Translations under genes and position numbers: made by a program
The notes under the pieces: model-generated
Database searches by the model: none
The model's input: only the letters and a program-made list of their open reading frames with translations
What the model was told of the DNA's origin: nothing
Origin: Ulva prolifera
Taxonomy: Eukaryota; Chlorophyta; Ulvophyceae; Ulvales; Ulvaceae
Length of the DNA stretch: 64,000 bases
Assembly (NCBI GenBank): GCA_023078555.1
Contig: CM041199.1
Span: 4,035,315-4,099,314, forward strand
Direction: 5' to 3'
Shown here: positions 44,770 through 56,288 of the stretch, piece by piece
Layout: each line of letters starts with the position of its first letter
Position numbering within the stretch: position 1 is the stretch's first letter

Positions 44770-47087
44770 TAGCATTTTTGGCGCGGCTGCGTGCGTGTTG
44801 AGCGTGCGGCGGCCTGACGCCAGCGCGTGACAGGGTACTCGTGGATGGAGTCCTGCAGTGCGGCGCTAGTTGGCTGTGTCGCGTGAGTTGCTAGACGTTG
44901 AGCTCCTGTGTGCCCTGTGCGTGCTTAGAGTGCTACAGTGTGATTCCAGCATGTTCAAGGTATTAGTGGTTTTGCTGGCTGCTGCAGTCAATTGCTCCTC
45001 GCTGGCGCGTTGCTTGCATGGAGGGGTGTATGGGACGGCTGGGGGGGCTTGCTGGGAGTTGGGAGTGGAAGTGTGTAGTTGTGATCTGTTGTGTGTGATT
45101 GAATAACGATGCTGCTCGTGGGATGGGGATGATACGGTGTGCATGATTTGGCTCCTACCACAGCTATAGAGTACTATACGGTCTTGTGGTACAAGGAGAA
45201 AGCAAGCAAGGCGGGTAGCACCGCGTGCAACAACTAGCAGCCACCCGCGAGGAACAAGCCAAAAAGTAATTTAGGTTTCCAGGCACCACATGGCCAGCTG
45301 CATTGCGCTCAACCCCGAACGCCCCACCCACAGAACTTGGCAGTTTGATGTGGGTACCCGGAGCATGCAGACACGAACACACCGGGTTAGCCCACTCACC
45401 CGGGGCATGTCCTAAGCTCAAGTCAATCTTGTGGTGAGCAGGTGCAACAGTACGTGGGAAGTGATGCTCAATCGCACCAGATAGCAGCTTCATCATACCA
45501 TCTCTGAGCATGGCTACACTGTCAAATTGTCTCCCAGCCTGGTAGACAAACAACTCGAAAGAGAAACGTGAGCTGCAGAAGAGTCAACGGGAGCGAGAAA
45601 CGAAATGTGCACTGCTCGTGACCGCGAATGTAAACCAGTCCAGAGCGCCGCGAGGTGTTGGGTCACCCAATTTGCATCCCGACAATGGACTTCAACCCAC
45701 TGACGCGCATTGCAGTCATCTCCCTTCATGTCTGCATGCCGCTGCGGCCTGACGTCGTCATCGCTGCGAGCGATTGTTTGAGGCTGAGCCTCTCTCCGAG
45801 TCATGGCCGCATGCTCGTGGACCTACCCCATGCGGACAACATACCGGAGGTAGAGGCGATGATAGCCGCTGCGATTCTGCTGACCCACATGTCCGCGATG
45901 GCGGACCTCACGATCACGAACACGTCGACAGTGTCCACGACGCTTTGTGCCCGGGGACCAACATCCGCCGCATCAAGGACCACACCGCTTCTACAGGCAG
46001 ACGAGTACCGACATGCGATTATGGCGTCCGACCACGGCAGCGCGCTCTCTCAGGAGCATCCTCTTGGCCATGTGGACAACACTGTGGAACCTCCGGAGGT
46101 GCCGAATGATTGATCCCTGTAGCCACAAGCTGCCGTGCGAGGTGTTAGGGTTCGGTGGGGTTATGTACAGTACAACGCACCATTGGATGTCTTGCTTGCT
46201 TGTGTTGTACTCAACATGTTGCATCGGCATTCGGAGCAGCGGACCTCGAAGGAGTGGGAGCTGTGCTGGGGATGTTTGTGTCGTGTGCTCAATCCAACTA
46301 TGTATTGCGGACTTTGTAACGTGTCTGTGGGATCGCGAGTGGCAGAAGGCCATGCATCGCAACACACAACACCAGACGTGTATATGTGAATGGCAATGGA
46401 GCTTTTGGTGGCTCTGACATGTGCATTGCGCCAAATGGCGTCATTCAATCAAAAACCTTTGCTTTCTCAAAACTCAATCAAAACTCTTTGTTTACATGCC
46501 CATGACGCAATGGCTTTTGCTGACACTACAAAACGTTTGCATGCGTCAAGTACACCATGCACCAATGAGCCCGATATATGGATGCCGTTGGGCGAGATGC
46601 ACGTGAAAGGACCACACGATGGGTGCACTGCAGAATTTTCAAAGATCACTAACCTTGATCGTATGACGGAGGGGGGGGGGGGGGGGGGTTGTTTGTAGGG
46701 GTGATGACTGTTATTATGCTTTTGCACCTTCGTGGTTTCTCAGCGCAGGTTCTTCTTGACACATGCCCATGCGGACGACACTTGTGATATCGGGAGTGTA
46801 TTGAGCGTCTGTACATTGAAACATACATTCGTAAATAGATTGTTGAGTCTTCCAAATCATCGGAAACTTCCGGCTGCATATTCCAGAGCTTGCCGCAACT
46901 ATTGTGACAGATCAATGCGTGTAGGAAGGACATATCTTGCTGCAGCTCCAGAATACCATGGTACTGTATCTATTGGCATCGAACCCCTAACCCCCTAACC
47001 AGCCAAAACACGTGGTTGCTGAGGGGGTATGTTTTGAATATGACTGCACTCATTGCTGTGGTGGGTCTGGTGCACCCCTCCCCCCCC
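44770..47087. other. Region between the SRA-like gene and the JmjC-like array, no firm gene
   Basis: Open frames at 45164-45553 (-, 129 codons), 45655-46113 (+, 152 codons) and 45991-46434 (-) overlap on opposite strands, and none shows a recognisable domain. A run of 18 G residues is at 46671-46688. The word TACAAGGAGAAAGCAAGCAA near 45190 resembles TACAAGGACAAAGCAAGCAA at about 34965 just after the (TG)n array, so a dispersed repeat may be present. Confidence 0.4.
46671..46688 (+). repeat. G18 homopolymer tract
   Basis: Eighteen consecutive G residues (preceded by GGA). Together with G34 and G24 it is one of three long G runs on the same strand within 12 kb. Confidence 0.95.
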
Positions 47088-50028
47088 CTCAAGGTTTGGG
47101 TTGTTGTGCCACCGGAGTGGCTACAACACGCTAGCAAGCTGTGGAATGTGATGGAAGTTAAAAGTGTCCACAAAATGCAGACACAAGTTGACGCTTTTGT
47201 TACCAAGGCATATGTTGGGAGGCTGTGGTGTTTTGCCAGCGACCGGGGGATGTCGTGGTCATTCCTGCCGGTTTTGTCCACGCGGTCCACACGTGCTACG
47301 ACTAGGGAGTCATGGACCAGTGGTGTGCGTTGGGGGGGCCAGCTATGGTTTCTGGAGAACCACAGAGACCTTCAAGCCGTGTTTGTGCTTGGTGAAAACC
47401 GACAATGCAAGATCGGCTAAGGAAAGACACATGCCACCTATATTACCCCCGCCTGTTGGCACCATTGTATAGGCTATGGAAGGGGGGGAGCAAAGTCGCT
47501 GCACCTGTAACCACCTACAAGTACCTAAAGACAGTCTGCTCAGTATGAACGGTAGGAATGCCGAGTCAAAGGGGGGTAGAATAAATAAAAGGGGGGATGT
47601 GCGAACTGCAGAGCGAAGCGTGATAGGATGAAGAAAGAACGGGCTACTCGTACACGTAGGATGTTCGTGGAGATCGTCAAGGTTTGGGTTGTTGTGCCAC
47701 CGGAGTGGCTACAACACGCTAGCAAGCTGTGGAATGTGATGGAAGTTGAAAGTGTCCACAAAATGCAAACACAAGTTGACGCTTTTGTTACCAAGGCATA
47801 CGCTGGGAGGCTGTGGTGCTTTGCCTGCGACCGGGGAATGTCGTGGTCATTCCTGCCGGTTTTGTCCACGCGGTCCACACGTGCTACGACTAGGGAGTCA
47901 TGGACCAGTGGTGTGCGTTGGGGGGGCCAGCTATGGTTTCTGGAGAACCACAGAGACCTTCAAGCCGTGTTTGTGCTTGGTGAAAAACCGACAATGCAAG
48001 ATCGGCTAAGGAAAGACACATGCCACCTATATTACCCCCGCCTGTTGGCACCATTGTATAGGCTATGGAAGGGGGGGAGCAAAGTCGCTGCACCTGTAAC
48101 CACCTACAAGTACCTAAAGACAGTCTGCTCAGTATGAACGGTAGGAATGCCGAGTCAAAGGGGGGTAGAATAAATAAAAGGGGGGATGTGCGAACTGCAG
48201 AGCGAAGCGTGATAGGATGAAGAAAGAACGGGCTACTCGTACACGTAGGATGTTCGTGGAGATCGTCAAGGTTTGGGTTGTTGTGCCACCGGAGTGGCTA
48301 CAACACGCTAGCAAGCTGTGGAATGTGATGGAAGTTAAAAGTGTCCACAAAATGCAGACACAAGTTGACGCTTTTGTTACCAAGGCATATGTTGGGAGGC
48401 TGTGGTGTTTTGCCAGCGACCGGGGGATGTCGTGGTCATTCCTGCCGGTTTTGTCCACGCGGTCCACACGTGCTACGACTAGGGCGTCATGGACCAGTGG
48501 TGTGCGTTGGGGGGGCCAGCTATGGTTTCTGGAGAACCACAGAGACCTTCAAGCCGTGTTTGTGCTTGGTGAAAACCGACAATGCAAGATCGGCTAAGGA
48601 AAGACACATGCCACCTATATTACCCCCGCCTGTTGGCACCATTGTATAGGCTATGGAAGGGGGGGAGCAAAGTCGCTGCACCTGTAACCACCTACAAGTA
48701 CCTAAAGACAGTCTGCTCAGTATGAACGGTAGGAATGCCGAGTCAAAGGGGGGTAGAATAAATAAAAGGGGGGATGTGCGAACTGCAGAGCGAAGCGTGA
48801 TAGGATGAAGAAAGAACGGGCTACTCGTACACGTAGGATGTTCGTGGAGATCGTCAAGGTTTGGGTTGTTGTGCCACCGGAGTGGCTACAACACGCTAGC
48901 AAGCTGTGGAATGTGATGGAAGTTAAAAGTGTCCACAAAATGCAGACACAAGTTGACGCTTTTGTTACCAAGGCATATGTTGGGAGGCTGTGGTGTTTTG
49001 CCAGCGACCGGGGAATGTCGTGGTCATTCCTGTCGGTTTTGTCCACGCGGTTCACACGTGCTACGACTAGGGAGTCATGGACCAGTGGTGTGCGTTGGGG
49101 GGGCCAGCTATGGTTTCTGGAGAACCACAGAGACCTTCCAGCCGTGTTTGTGCTTGGTGAAAAACCGACAATGCAAGATCGGCTAAGGAAAGACACATGC
49201 CACCTATATTACCCCCGCCTGTTGGCACCATTGTATAGGCTATGGAAGGGGGGGAGCAAAGTCGCTGCACCTGTAACCACCTACAAGTACCTAAAGACAG
49301 TCTGCTCAGTATGAACGGTAGGAATGCCGAGTCAAAGGGGGGTAGAATAAATAAAAGGGGGGATGTGCGATCTGCAGAGCGAAGTGATAGGATGAAGAAA
49401 GAACGGGCTACTCGTACACGTAGGATGTTCGTGGAGATCCTCAAGGTTTGGGTTGTTGTGCCACCTGAGTGGCTACAACACGCTAGCAAGCTGTGGAATG
49501 TGATGGAAGTTGAAAGTGTCCACAAAATGCAAACACAAGTTGACGCTTTTGTTACCAAGGCATACGCTGGGAGGCTGTGGTGCTTTGCCTGCGACCGGGG
49601 AATGTCGTGGTCATTCCTGCCGGTTTTGTCCACGCGGTCCACACGTGCTACGACTAGGGAGTCATGGACCAGTGGTGTGCGTTGGGGGGGCCAGCTATGG
49701 TTTCTGGAGAACCACAGAGACCTTCAAGCCGCGTTTGTCCTTGGTGAAAAACCGACAATGCAAGATCGGCTAAGGAAAGACACATGCCACCTATATTACC
49801 CCCGCCTGTTGGCACCATTGTATAGGCTATGGAAGGGGGGGAGCAAAGTCGCTGCACCTGTAACCACCTACAAGTACCTAAAGACAGTCTGCTCAGTATG
49901 AACGGTAGGAATGCCGAGTCAAAGGGGGGTAGAATAAATAAAAGGGGGGATGTGCGAACTGCAGAGCGAAGCGTGATAGGATGAAGAAAGAACGGGCTAC
50001 TCGTACACGTAGGATGTTCGTGGAGATC
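47088..50028 (+). repeat. Tandem array, five head-to-tail copies of a 588-bp unit
   Basis: Unit starts, taken at GGTTTGGGTTGTTGTGCC, are 47093, 47681, 48270, 48858 and 49445, so periods are 588, 589, 588 and 587. The array spans 2941 bp, five whole units. Copies differ at few sites and fall into two types: units 1, 3 and 4 share one set of variants (AAGTTAAAAGTG, GTGTTTTGCCAGCG), and units 2 and 5 share another (AAGTTGAAAGTG, GTGCTTTGCCTGCG). A one-base A-run difference (GAAAACC or GAAAAACC) decides whether the longest frame is 126-134 or 169 codons. Each unit carries the JmjC-like sequence described separately. High identity means recent amplification or ongoing homogenisation. Confidence 0.95.
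47093..49720 (+). pseudogene. JmjC/cupin-like coding sequence repeated in each array unit
   Basis: In one frame each unit reads VWVVVPPEWLQHASKLWNVM, like the JmjC strand KxWxVVPPE. About 150 bp further, in the next frame, it reads QRPGDVVVIPAGFVHAVHT, like the late JmjC/cupin block (QxPGDxVxxPxGxxHxVxN) that supplies the distal iron-binding His. The frame offset is the same in all five copies, so the ancestral unit already had a frameshift or an unseen intron. The first iron-site part (HxD/E) is missing. The unit may therefore come from one or two exons of a JmjC-domain gene, amplified as a satellite. In units with five A residues the first frame stays open for 169 codons but does not contain the second block. 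Confidence 0.5.
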
Positions 50029-50827
50029 AGGCTACTGAAGGGGTTGGTTGTATGAAGATCCGGTCAATTTTTCGGCCGGTGGTGTAGGCCCGCGGTCACA
50101 CAAACTTGTACCAAACTTGTTCACAACTAGCCCGGACATTTAGCGGGGCATATAGTTGGGTATTGTTTTATGGCAGTCATCACAGTGTCGATAGGATTGT
50201 GTTGGTATGATATTTTTATGTTCAGTGCGCGTTGCCAACAATACTATTCTCTTTTGTAGCGAAACATATTTTACGGCATACCTTTCACTGTACTCCATAA
50301 TTTACTATGGACTATGTTGCCGGCGCACATTTTTCACGACAGGTACACACATGCGTGTGCTTGTATAGACCCGGCATGTAAAGTGCATGTTTGTGGTTTT
50401 CGTTGACACTCTTGGAGTTCCTCGTTTGTGTGGCTTAGGCATATATATCAATGGGCATAACATTGCCCATTCTCCATTGCAAAGTGGTGATGGTCACCAC
50501 ATACAGACTCTTACTGGCAAAACGCATGCTTACCACGATTGGCACGATATCACGTCTAAACAATTAATGTAGTGCAAGAACGGCATTCCTTGCAACATGT
50601 GTTGGAGGTTAAATCATATAGTGTTGCATTTTGCCATGCACACATCCCTGATTAACACCCAAAGTAGACTGTGTGTTACACTGCCAATATGTTGTGATCT
50701 CATTAACGCCGATTCACACCAATTAAATTATAAAAATTGGCTTTGCTCTGAGAGGTTCATGCTAGATTGACTATTCAATCAATTCTTGCAAGTGCTTTTT
50801 GGTGCAATCTGCTGATGTAATGTAACA
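50029..50827. other. AT-rich spacer between the array and the pogo-like element
   Basis: Lower GC than most of the window. Only short open frames (the longest 61 codons at 50387-50572) with no recognisable content. The array ends abruptly at 50028 within AGATC. Confidence 0.5.
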
Positions 50828-52454
50828 TACCGTATCACCGCTAATTATTGAGACCACGTGTAAAATTTTCGGTGGTCCGAAACTAGCCCCGCTAATTCGA
50901 GGCAGCTGGTCCAAAAACTTCAAAACGTACGCACACGCCGGTCCAATCCTTTTGCGGACTGCGCTTTGGGCGATTAGATGAAGCGGCGCAAATCAAATTG
51001 CGCGCATCTCGTTTAGCTACAGCCTTTCTCGCCAGAGCCCCACGATGTTGCCTTCGGATTGCAAGCCCCTTCCCCGGGCACGCGCAGGCACATACAAACA
51101 TGCAATCAATATCATTAAGTATGCTCAGAGTAATCTCAAAATGAGCACCGCTAGTAGAAGAGCGACAAAAGCAGTGCCTGTCGTGCGGAACGCCGGCCTT
51201 GCATCGGCAAATACCGACGAGGCTGTTGCGATCGATCAGCCACTTCGAAAGGTCGTGTCTGTACTATTAATCGTTGAAGACAACAAGACGGACGGAATCG
51301 AAAAGGTCTCGCTCTTCCTGATGCTCCTCGATACGGAGAAGCTGAAGCAGCCGAAGAAGTACGTGAAGCTAACGAGAGAGGAGAAACAGATGACAATCAA
51401 TCTAGCGGACGCGATAGGAGACAGAGAATCGGTGAACAAGAAGGTCGAGTTTATCAAGAGCATACATCCCAGGTTTTGCAATGTCAGCAAGCAGTCGCTG
51501 CATCGTTACCGAGAAGAGCTTGCTGATAGTACAAAGCATACGAAGCCGCCAGCGAAGCCTATAGGACGGCCTAAAGTTGTCAGTGATGAATTTTGCGCTG
51601 GAATTGGAGTGGAGGTGTGTCGCAATCGGCGTGATCGTTGTCAACTGCGTCGTTGACGTTGTTGCATCGCCGAAATCTGCAGTCACGTCGACGCCATATG
51701 CTATCACCAGCTAGCGATCATTTGATATTGTATTAATGAAACAGTGTCTCGGCTTTGCAGCTAGCACTCTCTCGCTGCAGCCCGATGTGAATCTCTGCAA
51801 TGACAACGGTACTGTGTAGGTGAATAAAATGCTGGACAAGAACATCCCAATTGCCGCTGCCCAGGTGGCAATCATTGCTGAGCATTACCTCGTTGAGGTT
51901 GGTGTTGGAGAGCTTCTTGAAGATAATGGTGGTGTATTCAAGGCTGGCAGCACATGGTGCTCAGAGTTGCTGCATGAATTGGGGTTTACTCGCAGAAAGT
52001 GCACCACACAAGCATCAAAGCTGCCAAAAGATTGGGAGAAGAAGGGAGAACGTTTGACAATGCAGGCATGTTCTCGTTCTCAGCTCGACCGATAAATGCT
52101 TGCTTCGTCAAATGACAGTGCTAGGTTTTCCCCTCATGTTCATTAACAAACATTCCAACACAGATCGGGTGCAGGTTGCCTTCGTTGTTGATGTCCATCA
52201 GATTCCACCCGAGCTGGTCGTGAACTCCGATCAGGCAGCAGTTTGTTTTGTAAACGCTCTAGTATACCAATGGGCTGTCAAAGGCAGCAGGATGTATCGG
52301 TCACTGGTTTTGCTAACAAGCGCTAGATTACTGACAATCTAGCAACGACCGCATCAGGTGACAGTCTGGGACTACAGGTGTGAATGATGAACATCTCATG
52401 TGTGCAGTGAGTGAGTTGTGTGTGTTTGAGTTTTGTCACTTCGGAAGCATACCA

Positions 52455-52806
52455 CTGTCACAATGCATGAGCCTGCGGGCAGCAGCGTGGTGACAGGTGT
52501 ACCCATGCACGGACGATCCGCGGATCCAGTGTAGGGGTAAGCCGCCAACCGGGATTGTCTCTTGGGATGTAGTGAGGGAGATCCTGAGAGGGTCTCCCAC
52601 CGTAACCTTGAGTGTTCAGTGTGCATATAAGGATGTGCACACTGTGATCTGTAACCATTCTTATCACTGTTTCACGGTACTAGCTGTATCTGATCTCCCC
52701 CTCGCATTCCTCGGTTCTACCTCTGTGCGCAGCAGGTATGGAATGCTGGTTGCCTGACCTGACTTAAGACTGCGCGTCTGACCTGCAGATGAGTGACTTT
52801 CTGACA
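52455..52806 (+). repeat. Family I solo LTR in the pogo-like element, target duplication ACCAC
   Basis: A 352-bp LTR TGTCACAATG...TTTCTGACA flanked by perfect ACCAC repeats (52450-52454 and 52807-52811). It defines both LTR ends and the 5-bp duplication of family I. It is nearly identical to the 3' LTR of element C (22651-23002). Confidence 0.96.
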
Positions 52807-53171
52807 ACCACCTGTGAGTAAGAACATGTGCAATGACATGCAGGTGATTTTCAGTGGGAAGACTACTGCCTCTGCCTGCAGCCATCAGACGATCAAGCAA
52901 AAAATTCAGTGATTGGCAGTGGACAGCTACAGCGAACCATTGGTCAAACTTGCTGGAGCAGAAGAACTATGTGCGGTTGATTCTCGTGCCATATTTTAGG
53001 GCCAAGATTGATGGGTTGCAGCTGAGCGATTCTCAGAAAGCACTCTACATCATTGACTGCTGGCCCGTGCACATCAACGCAGATTTTCGGCACTGGATGA
53101 AGACTGAATATCCCTTGATCCTCGTGTTGTATGTGCCAACAAGCTGCACCGGAAAGCTTCAGCCTCAAGAC

Positions 53172-53517
53172 TATCACAATGCATGAGCCTGCGGGCAGTA
53201 GTGTGGTGACAGGTGCACCCATGCACGGACGATCCGCGGATCCAGTGCAGGGGTAAGCCGCCAGCCGGGATTGTCTCGATGTAGTGAGGGAGATTCTGCG
53301 AGGGTTCCCGCCGTAACCTTGAGTGTTCAGTGTGCATATAAGGATGTGCACACTATGATCTGTAACCATTCTCCTTATTGTCTCACGGTATTAGCATCTT
53401 CCCATCAGTGTTTCCTTGGTTGTACCTCTGTGCGCAGAAGGTATGGAACACTGGCCTCCCGACCTGACCTGACGTAAGACTGCTCGTCTGACCTGAGCGA
53501 ACGAAGCATTTCTGACA
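53172..53517 (+). repeat. Second family I solo LTR in the pogo-like element, eroded target site
   Basis: A 346-bp LTR whose first bases are mutated (TATCAC for TGTCAC). The left flank is AAGAC. The right flank has only C before AAGTTCTACC, consistent with loss of four bases of the duplication. Removing the LTR joins LQPQD to KFYQKPFKH in the transposase frame, as in pogo-family proteins. Confidence 0.88.
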
Positions 53518-54554
53518 CAAGTTCTACCAGAAGCCATTCAAGCATGCTGTGATGGCGTCATTTTGTGAGTGGCAGATGGGCCGCTATCGAATGGCACAAC
53601 AAACAGGTATGCTCAGCTGCACCTAGCTGTCGTGTGTCAGTATGTGTGTTTGTGTGTCTGACTATGTGTCTGTGTATCTGTATCCGTGCGCGTATAATTG
53701 TCATGTGGGCGCTGATGTGCTTCAGATTTGCAGGTGACTTTGACATCCTGAAAGATTTCAAGGTGTCCACACTGAAGCCCTTGATGCCGAGCTTTCTGTA
53801 CGCGGGCTGGAGCCGGATCAAGCGAGATCCGGACATGGTGATCAAAGGCTGGGATGCATGCGGACTGCGCTGCATGTTTGACCACAGGCGGGCTGATGTG
53901 GTGAGCAGAGCTAGACTTGCTCAGTATGATGAGACGAATGAGTACTACCCCCTGTTCCCGGAATCCAAGATCAGCGCACCGCCTCTGGATGCTGAGGATG
54001 ATGCAGTCAAGGAGTCTATGATGGAGCTGGACAGTGTGCAGCCCGTAGATCAGACGATTGAGGAGCTACAGCAACACTTGATGCAAGAGGACCCCAGTGC
54101 TTTGCAACATGTGCAGACACTGCAGACAGAATCTGAGGCAAGCCCGGCTCCAACAGCTGCACCTGCCGTTGTGGGCGGGCGCAGGTTGTGCCCTCTATTC
54201 GAGGCACCACAACGTGATCGCAAGCGGGCACGGGCGAGTGGGACAATTGCGGGTGCCGCAGCAAATAACAGCAGTGGCAAAACTGACTGAGTGTTCCTTA
54301 TGCAATTGGCTGCAAGCGGGGGACCTCGGGCGGTCCAACCGTGTGCTATCAACAATTACATATTTTTTTAGCTCTGTTGCCCTGTTTAATATTGGTAATA
54401 TATTTGACCAGATTGGACCGGTCCAATATTTACCGTGCTCGCAGACCTGTGGTCCAACATTTAGCGGTGACTGGTGGCAGTGGTCCAATTTCTTAGCGGT
54501 GTGTGGCAAAGTGGTCCAATAAATTAGGGGTCTCAATAATTAGCGGTGATACGG

Positions 54555-54984
54555 TATCCAACGGATAGAGGCGGGTGTGGCAATTCCTGCTAAGGTGCCG
54601 ATTGGAATCTAGTACTATGCACTGCATATGATGGCGTGCCATCATACCACATAGTCCATATGCAATAGGGATGTACTTGCGCTTTGTTGTGAAAGTGCCT
54701 CGTAGCGCACAAGGCAGGTGCAAATGCGAAAGCACGCACGGGGTGACACGTGGCAGTCACCAGCCCGCGAATGCGAAGACGCATTCCAGCTCTCTGTATA
54801 GGTCGAACAAGGTCATGGCTCAAGTATCTGACTCAGATACTGACCATGCAGGTGTGATCCCAGATCTCAGGCGTCATGTGTTGAATACTCCGCACACATA
54901 CTTAACATTTCGCCCAACTAAACTTACGGTATGACGCTTCCACTCGCGCTTGCATCCGAACATTGCTTTGCATGTGGCAACATG
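54555..54984. other. Spacer between the pogo-like element and a solo LTR
   Basis: Begins with the TA target duplication of the pogo-like element. No gene seen; open frames are under 90 codons. Confidence 0.5.
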
Positions 54985-55338
54985 TGTCACAATGCATGAG
55001 CCTGCGGGCAGCAGTGTGGTGACAGGTGCACCCATGCACGGACGATCCGCGGATCCAGTGCAGGGGTAAGCCGCCAGCCGAGATTGTCTCGATGTAGTGA
55101 GAGAGATCGTGCGAGGGTTTCCCGCCGTAACCTTGAGTGTTGAGTGTTCAGTGTGCATATAAGCATGTGCACACTGGGATCTGTAACCATTCTCTTTACT
55201 GTTTCCCGGTACTAGCACTTCCCTTCAGCATCTCTCGGTTCTACCTCTGTGCGCAGCAGGTATGAGATGCTGGCTGTCCTGACCTGACCTGCATGAGGAC
55301 TGCGCGTCCGCCCTGCACAAGGATTAGCATTTCTGACA
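54985..55338 (+). repeat. Family I solo LTR, target duplication ACATG
   Basis: A 354-bp LTR from TGTCACAATG to TTTCTGACA, flanked by perfect ACATG repeats (54980-54984 and 55339-55343). A solo LTR left by recombination between the two LTRs of a full element. Confidence 0.96.
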
Positions 55339-55937
55339 ACATGATCTCTGTCACCATCAATGATCTCATATGATGCAGTGAAGAGTTTCGTGAATTGCTA
55401 GTCGATCAATTTACCCAATGACTATGTTGGGTGTCTCTCCTGCTGCAATATGACCTCTGTCACCAGCGGTAATCACATAGCATACAATGACGAGTCACGC
55501 CCGTCGCTTGCTCATCACACTGATAGTTGCTATGGTCGGCACTAAAAGACAAACAAACATAAGAGACTTCTCACCTATCAATTGCGTGTCAAACATGGCA
55601 TAGAATTGACAACTACATCCTACATGCAATGCATCGGACAGCCGACCTACGGTGTGCCCGCAACGTCATAGCCAAATACATGTCATCGGCTGCACTATCG
55701 TCACTGCTACGACACGCTTGCACCTAGGGAGTCAACGCTTCGAATCCGATCGGGTCACAGTGACGGCTTGGCGCTGGCTGTTGTGCATGGGACATTGCTA
55801 GCAGTATGTAAAAGCTTCAGTGTCGAGCTATCCACAGATCGACAATGGACCACGGTTTGTGGCATGATATCATACTTGCTCGAAAGGTGAAAGCAAATGC
55901 AGCCCAGAGAACGTGTCACATCTCATGATATAACAAC
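55339..55937. other. Spacer between two family I LTRs, no gene seen
   Basis: About 600 bp of moderate AT content without open frames of note or recognised repeats. Confidence 0.6.
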
Positions 55938-56288
55938 ATACACAATGCATGCGCCTGCGGGCAGCAGTGTGGTGACAGGTGCACCCATGCACGATCGATC
56001 TGCGGATCCAGTGCAGGGGTAAGCCGCCAGCGGGATTGTCCCGGTGTTGCAAGGGACATCCTGCGAGGGTCTCCCGCCGTAACCTTGAGTGTTCAGTGTG
56101 CATATAAGGATGTGCACACTACGATCTGTAACCATTCTTCTTACTGTTTTACGGTACTAGCATTATCTATCATTCCTTAGCATTCCTTGGTTCTACCTCT
56201 GTGCGCAGCAGGTATGGAATGATGGCTGCTTGACTTGACATGTGCATGACTGCGCGTCTGACCTGCACGAAGGGTAACATTTTTGACA
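55938..56288 (+). repeat. Family I copia LTR, 5' LTR of element E
   Basis: A 351-bp LTR with a mutated start (ATACACAATG for TGTCACAATG), ending TTTTTGACA and followed by the primer-binding site TGGTATCGGTGAA and the leader. The many differences from other copies suit an older insertion. Confidence 0.88.

Larger units (their letters stand above)
51141..54290 (+). pseudogene. Pogo/Tigger-like DDE transposase, decayed and interrupted
   Basis: N-terminal part from MSTASRRATKAVP (51141) with basic and helical blocks (LTREEKQMTINLADAIGDRES, then SKQSLHRYREELAD) suggesting the DNA-binding domain. The catalytic region follows: ELVVNSDQAAVCF (first Asp, at about 52221), VSVTGFANKR with a TAG in place of the next codon, a frameshift near 52287, then YIIDCWPVHINADFRHWMK (second Asp block, DxxxxH) and VPTSCTGKLQPQD (third Asp). 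After the LTR at 53172-53517 it resumes KFYQKPFKHAVMASF. An intron probably lies near 53607-53730, before the C-terminal part (PLMPSFLYAGWSRIKRDP) and stop at 54288-54290. The first LTR sits in a probable intron (GTGTGA...TGCAG, about 52379-52851). Several stops and frameshifts make it inactive. Confidence 0.85.
50830..54554 (+). mobile_element. Tc1-mariner/pogo-like DNA transposon with 26-bp inverted repeats and TA target duplication
   Basis: The left end CCGTATCACCGCTAATTATT... (50830-50855) is matched exactly in reverse complement by the right end (54529-54554), and both ends are flanked by TA (50828-50829, 54555-54556), the target duplication of the Tc1/mariner superfamily. Subterminal GGTCC and TAGCGG words recur inside both ends (for example near 50867, 50910, 54418, 54450 and 54480), as expected for transposase-binding repeats. 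It encodes a pogo/Tigger-type transposase and contains two family I solo LTRs. Without the LTRs the element would be about 3.0 kb. Confidence 0.92.

Noticed and set aside
46981-47000. CCCCTAACCCCCTAACC, telomere-like
   Set aside because: Only two imperfect copies. Real telomeric tracts are longer and regular, and there is no chromosome-end context.
49067-49642. Minus-strand frames of 112-191 codons across the tandem array
   Set aside because: They repeat in every unit only because the unit repeats. They show no domain, whereas the plus strand has the JmjC-like blocks.
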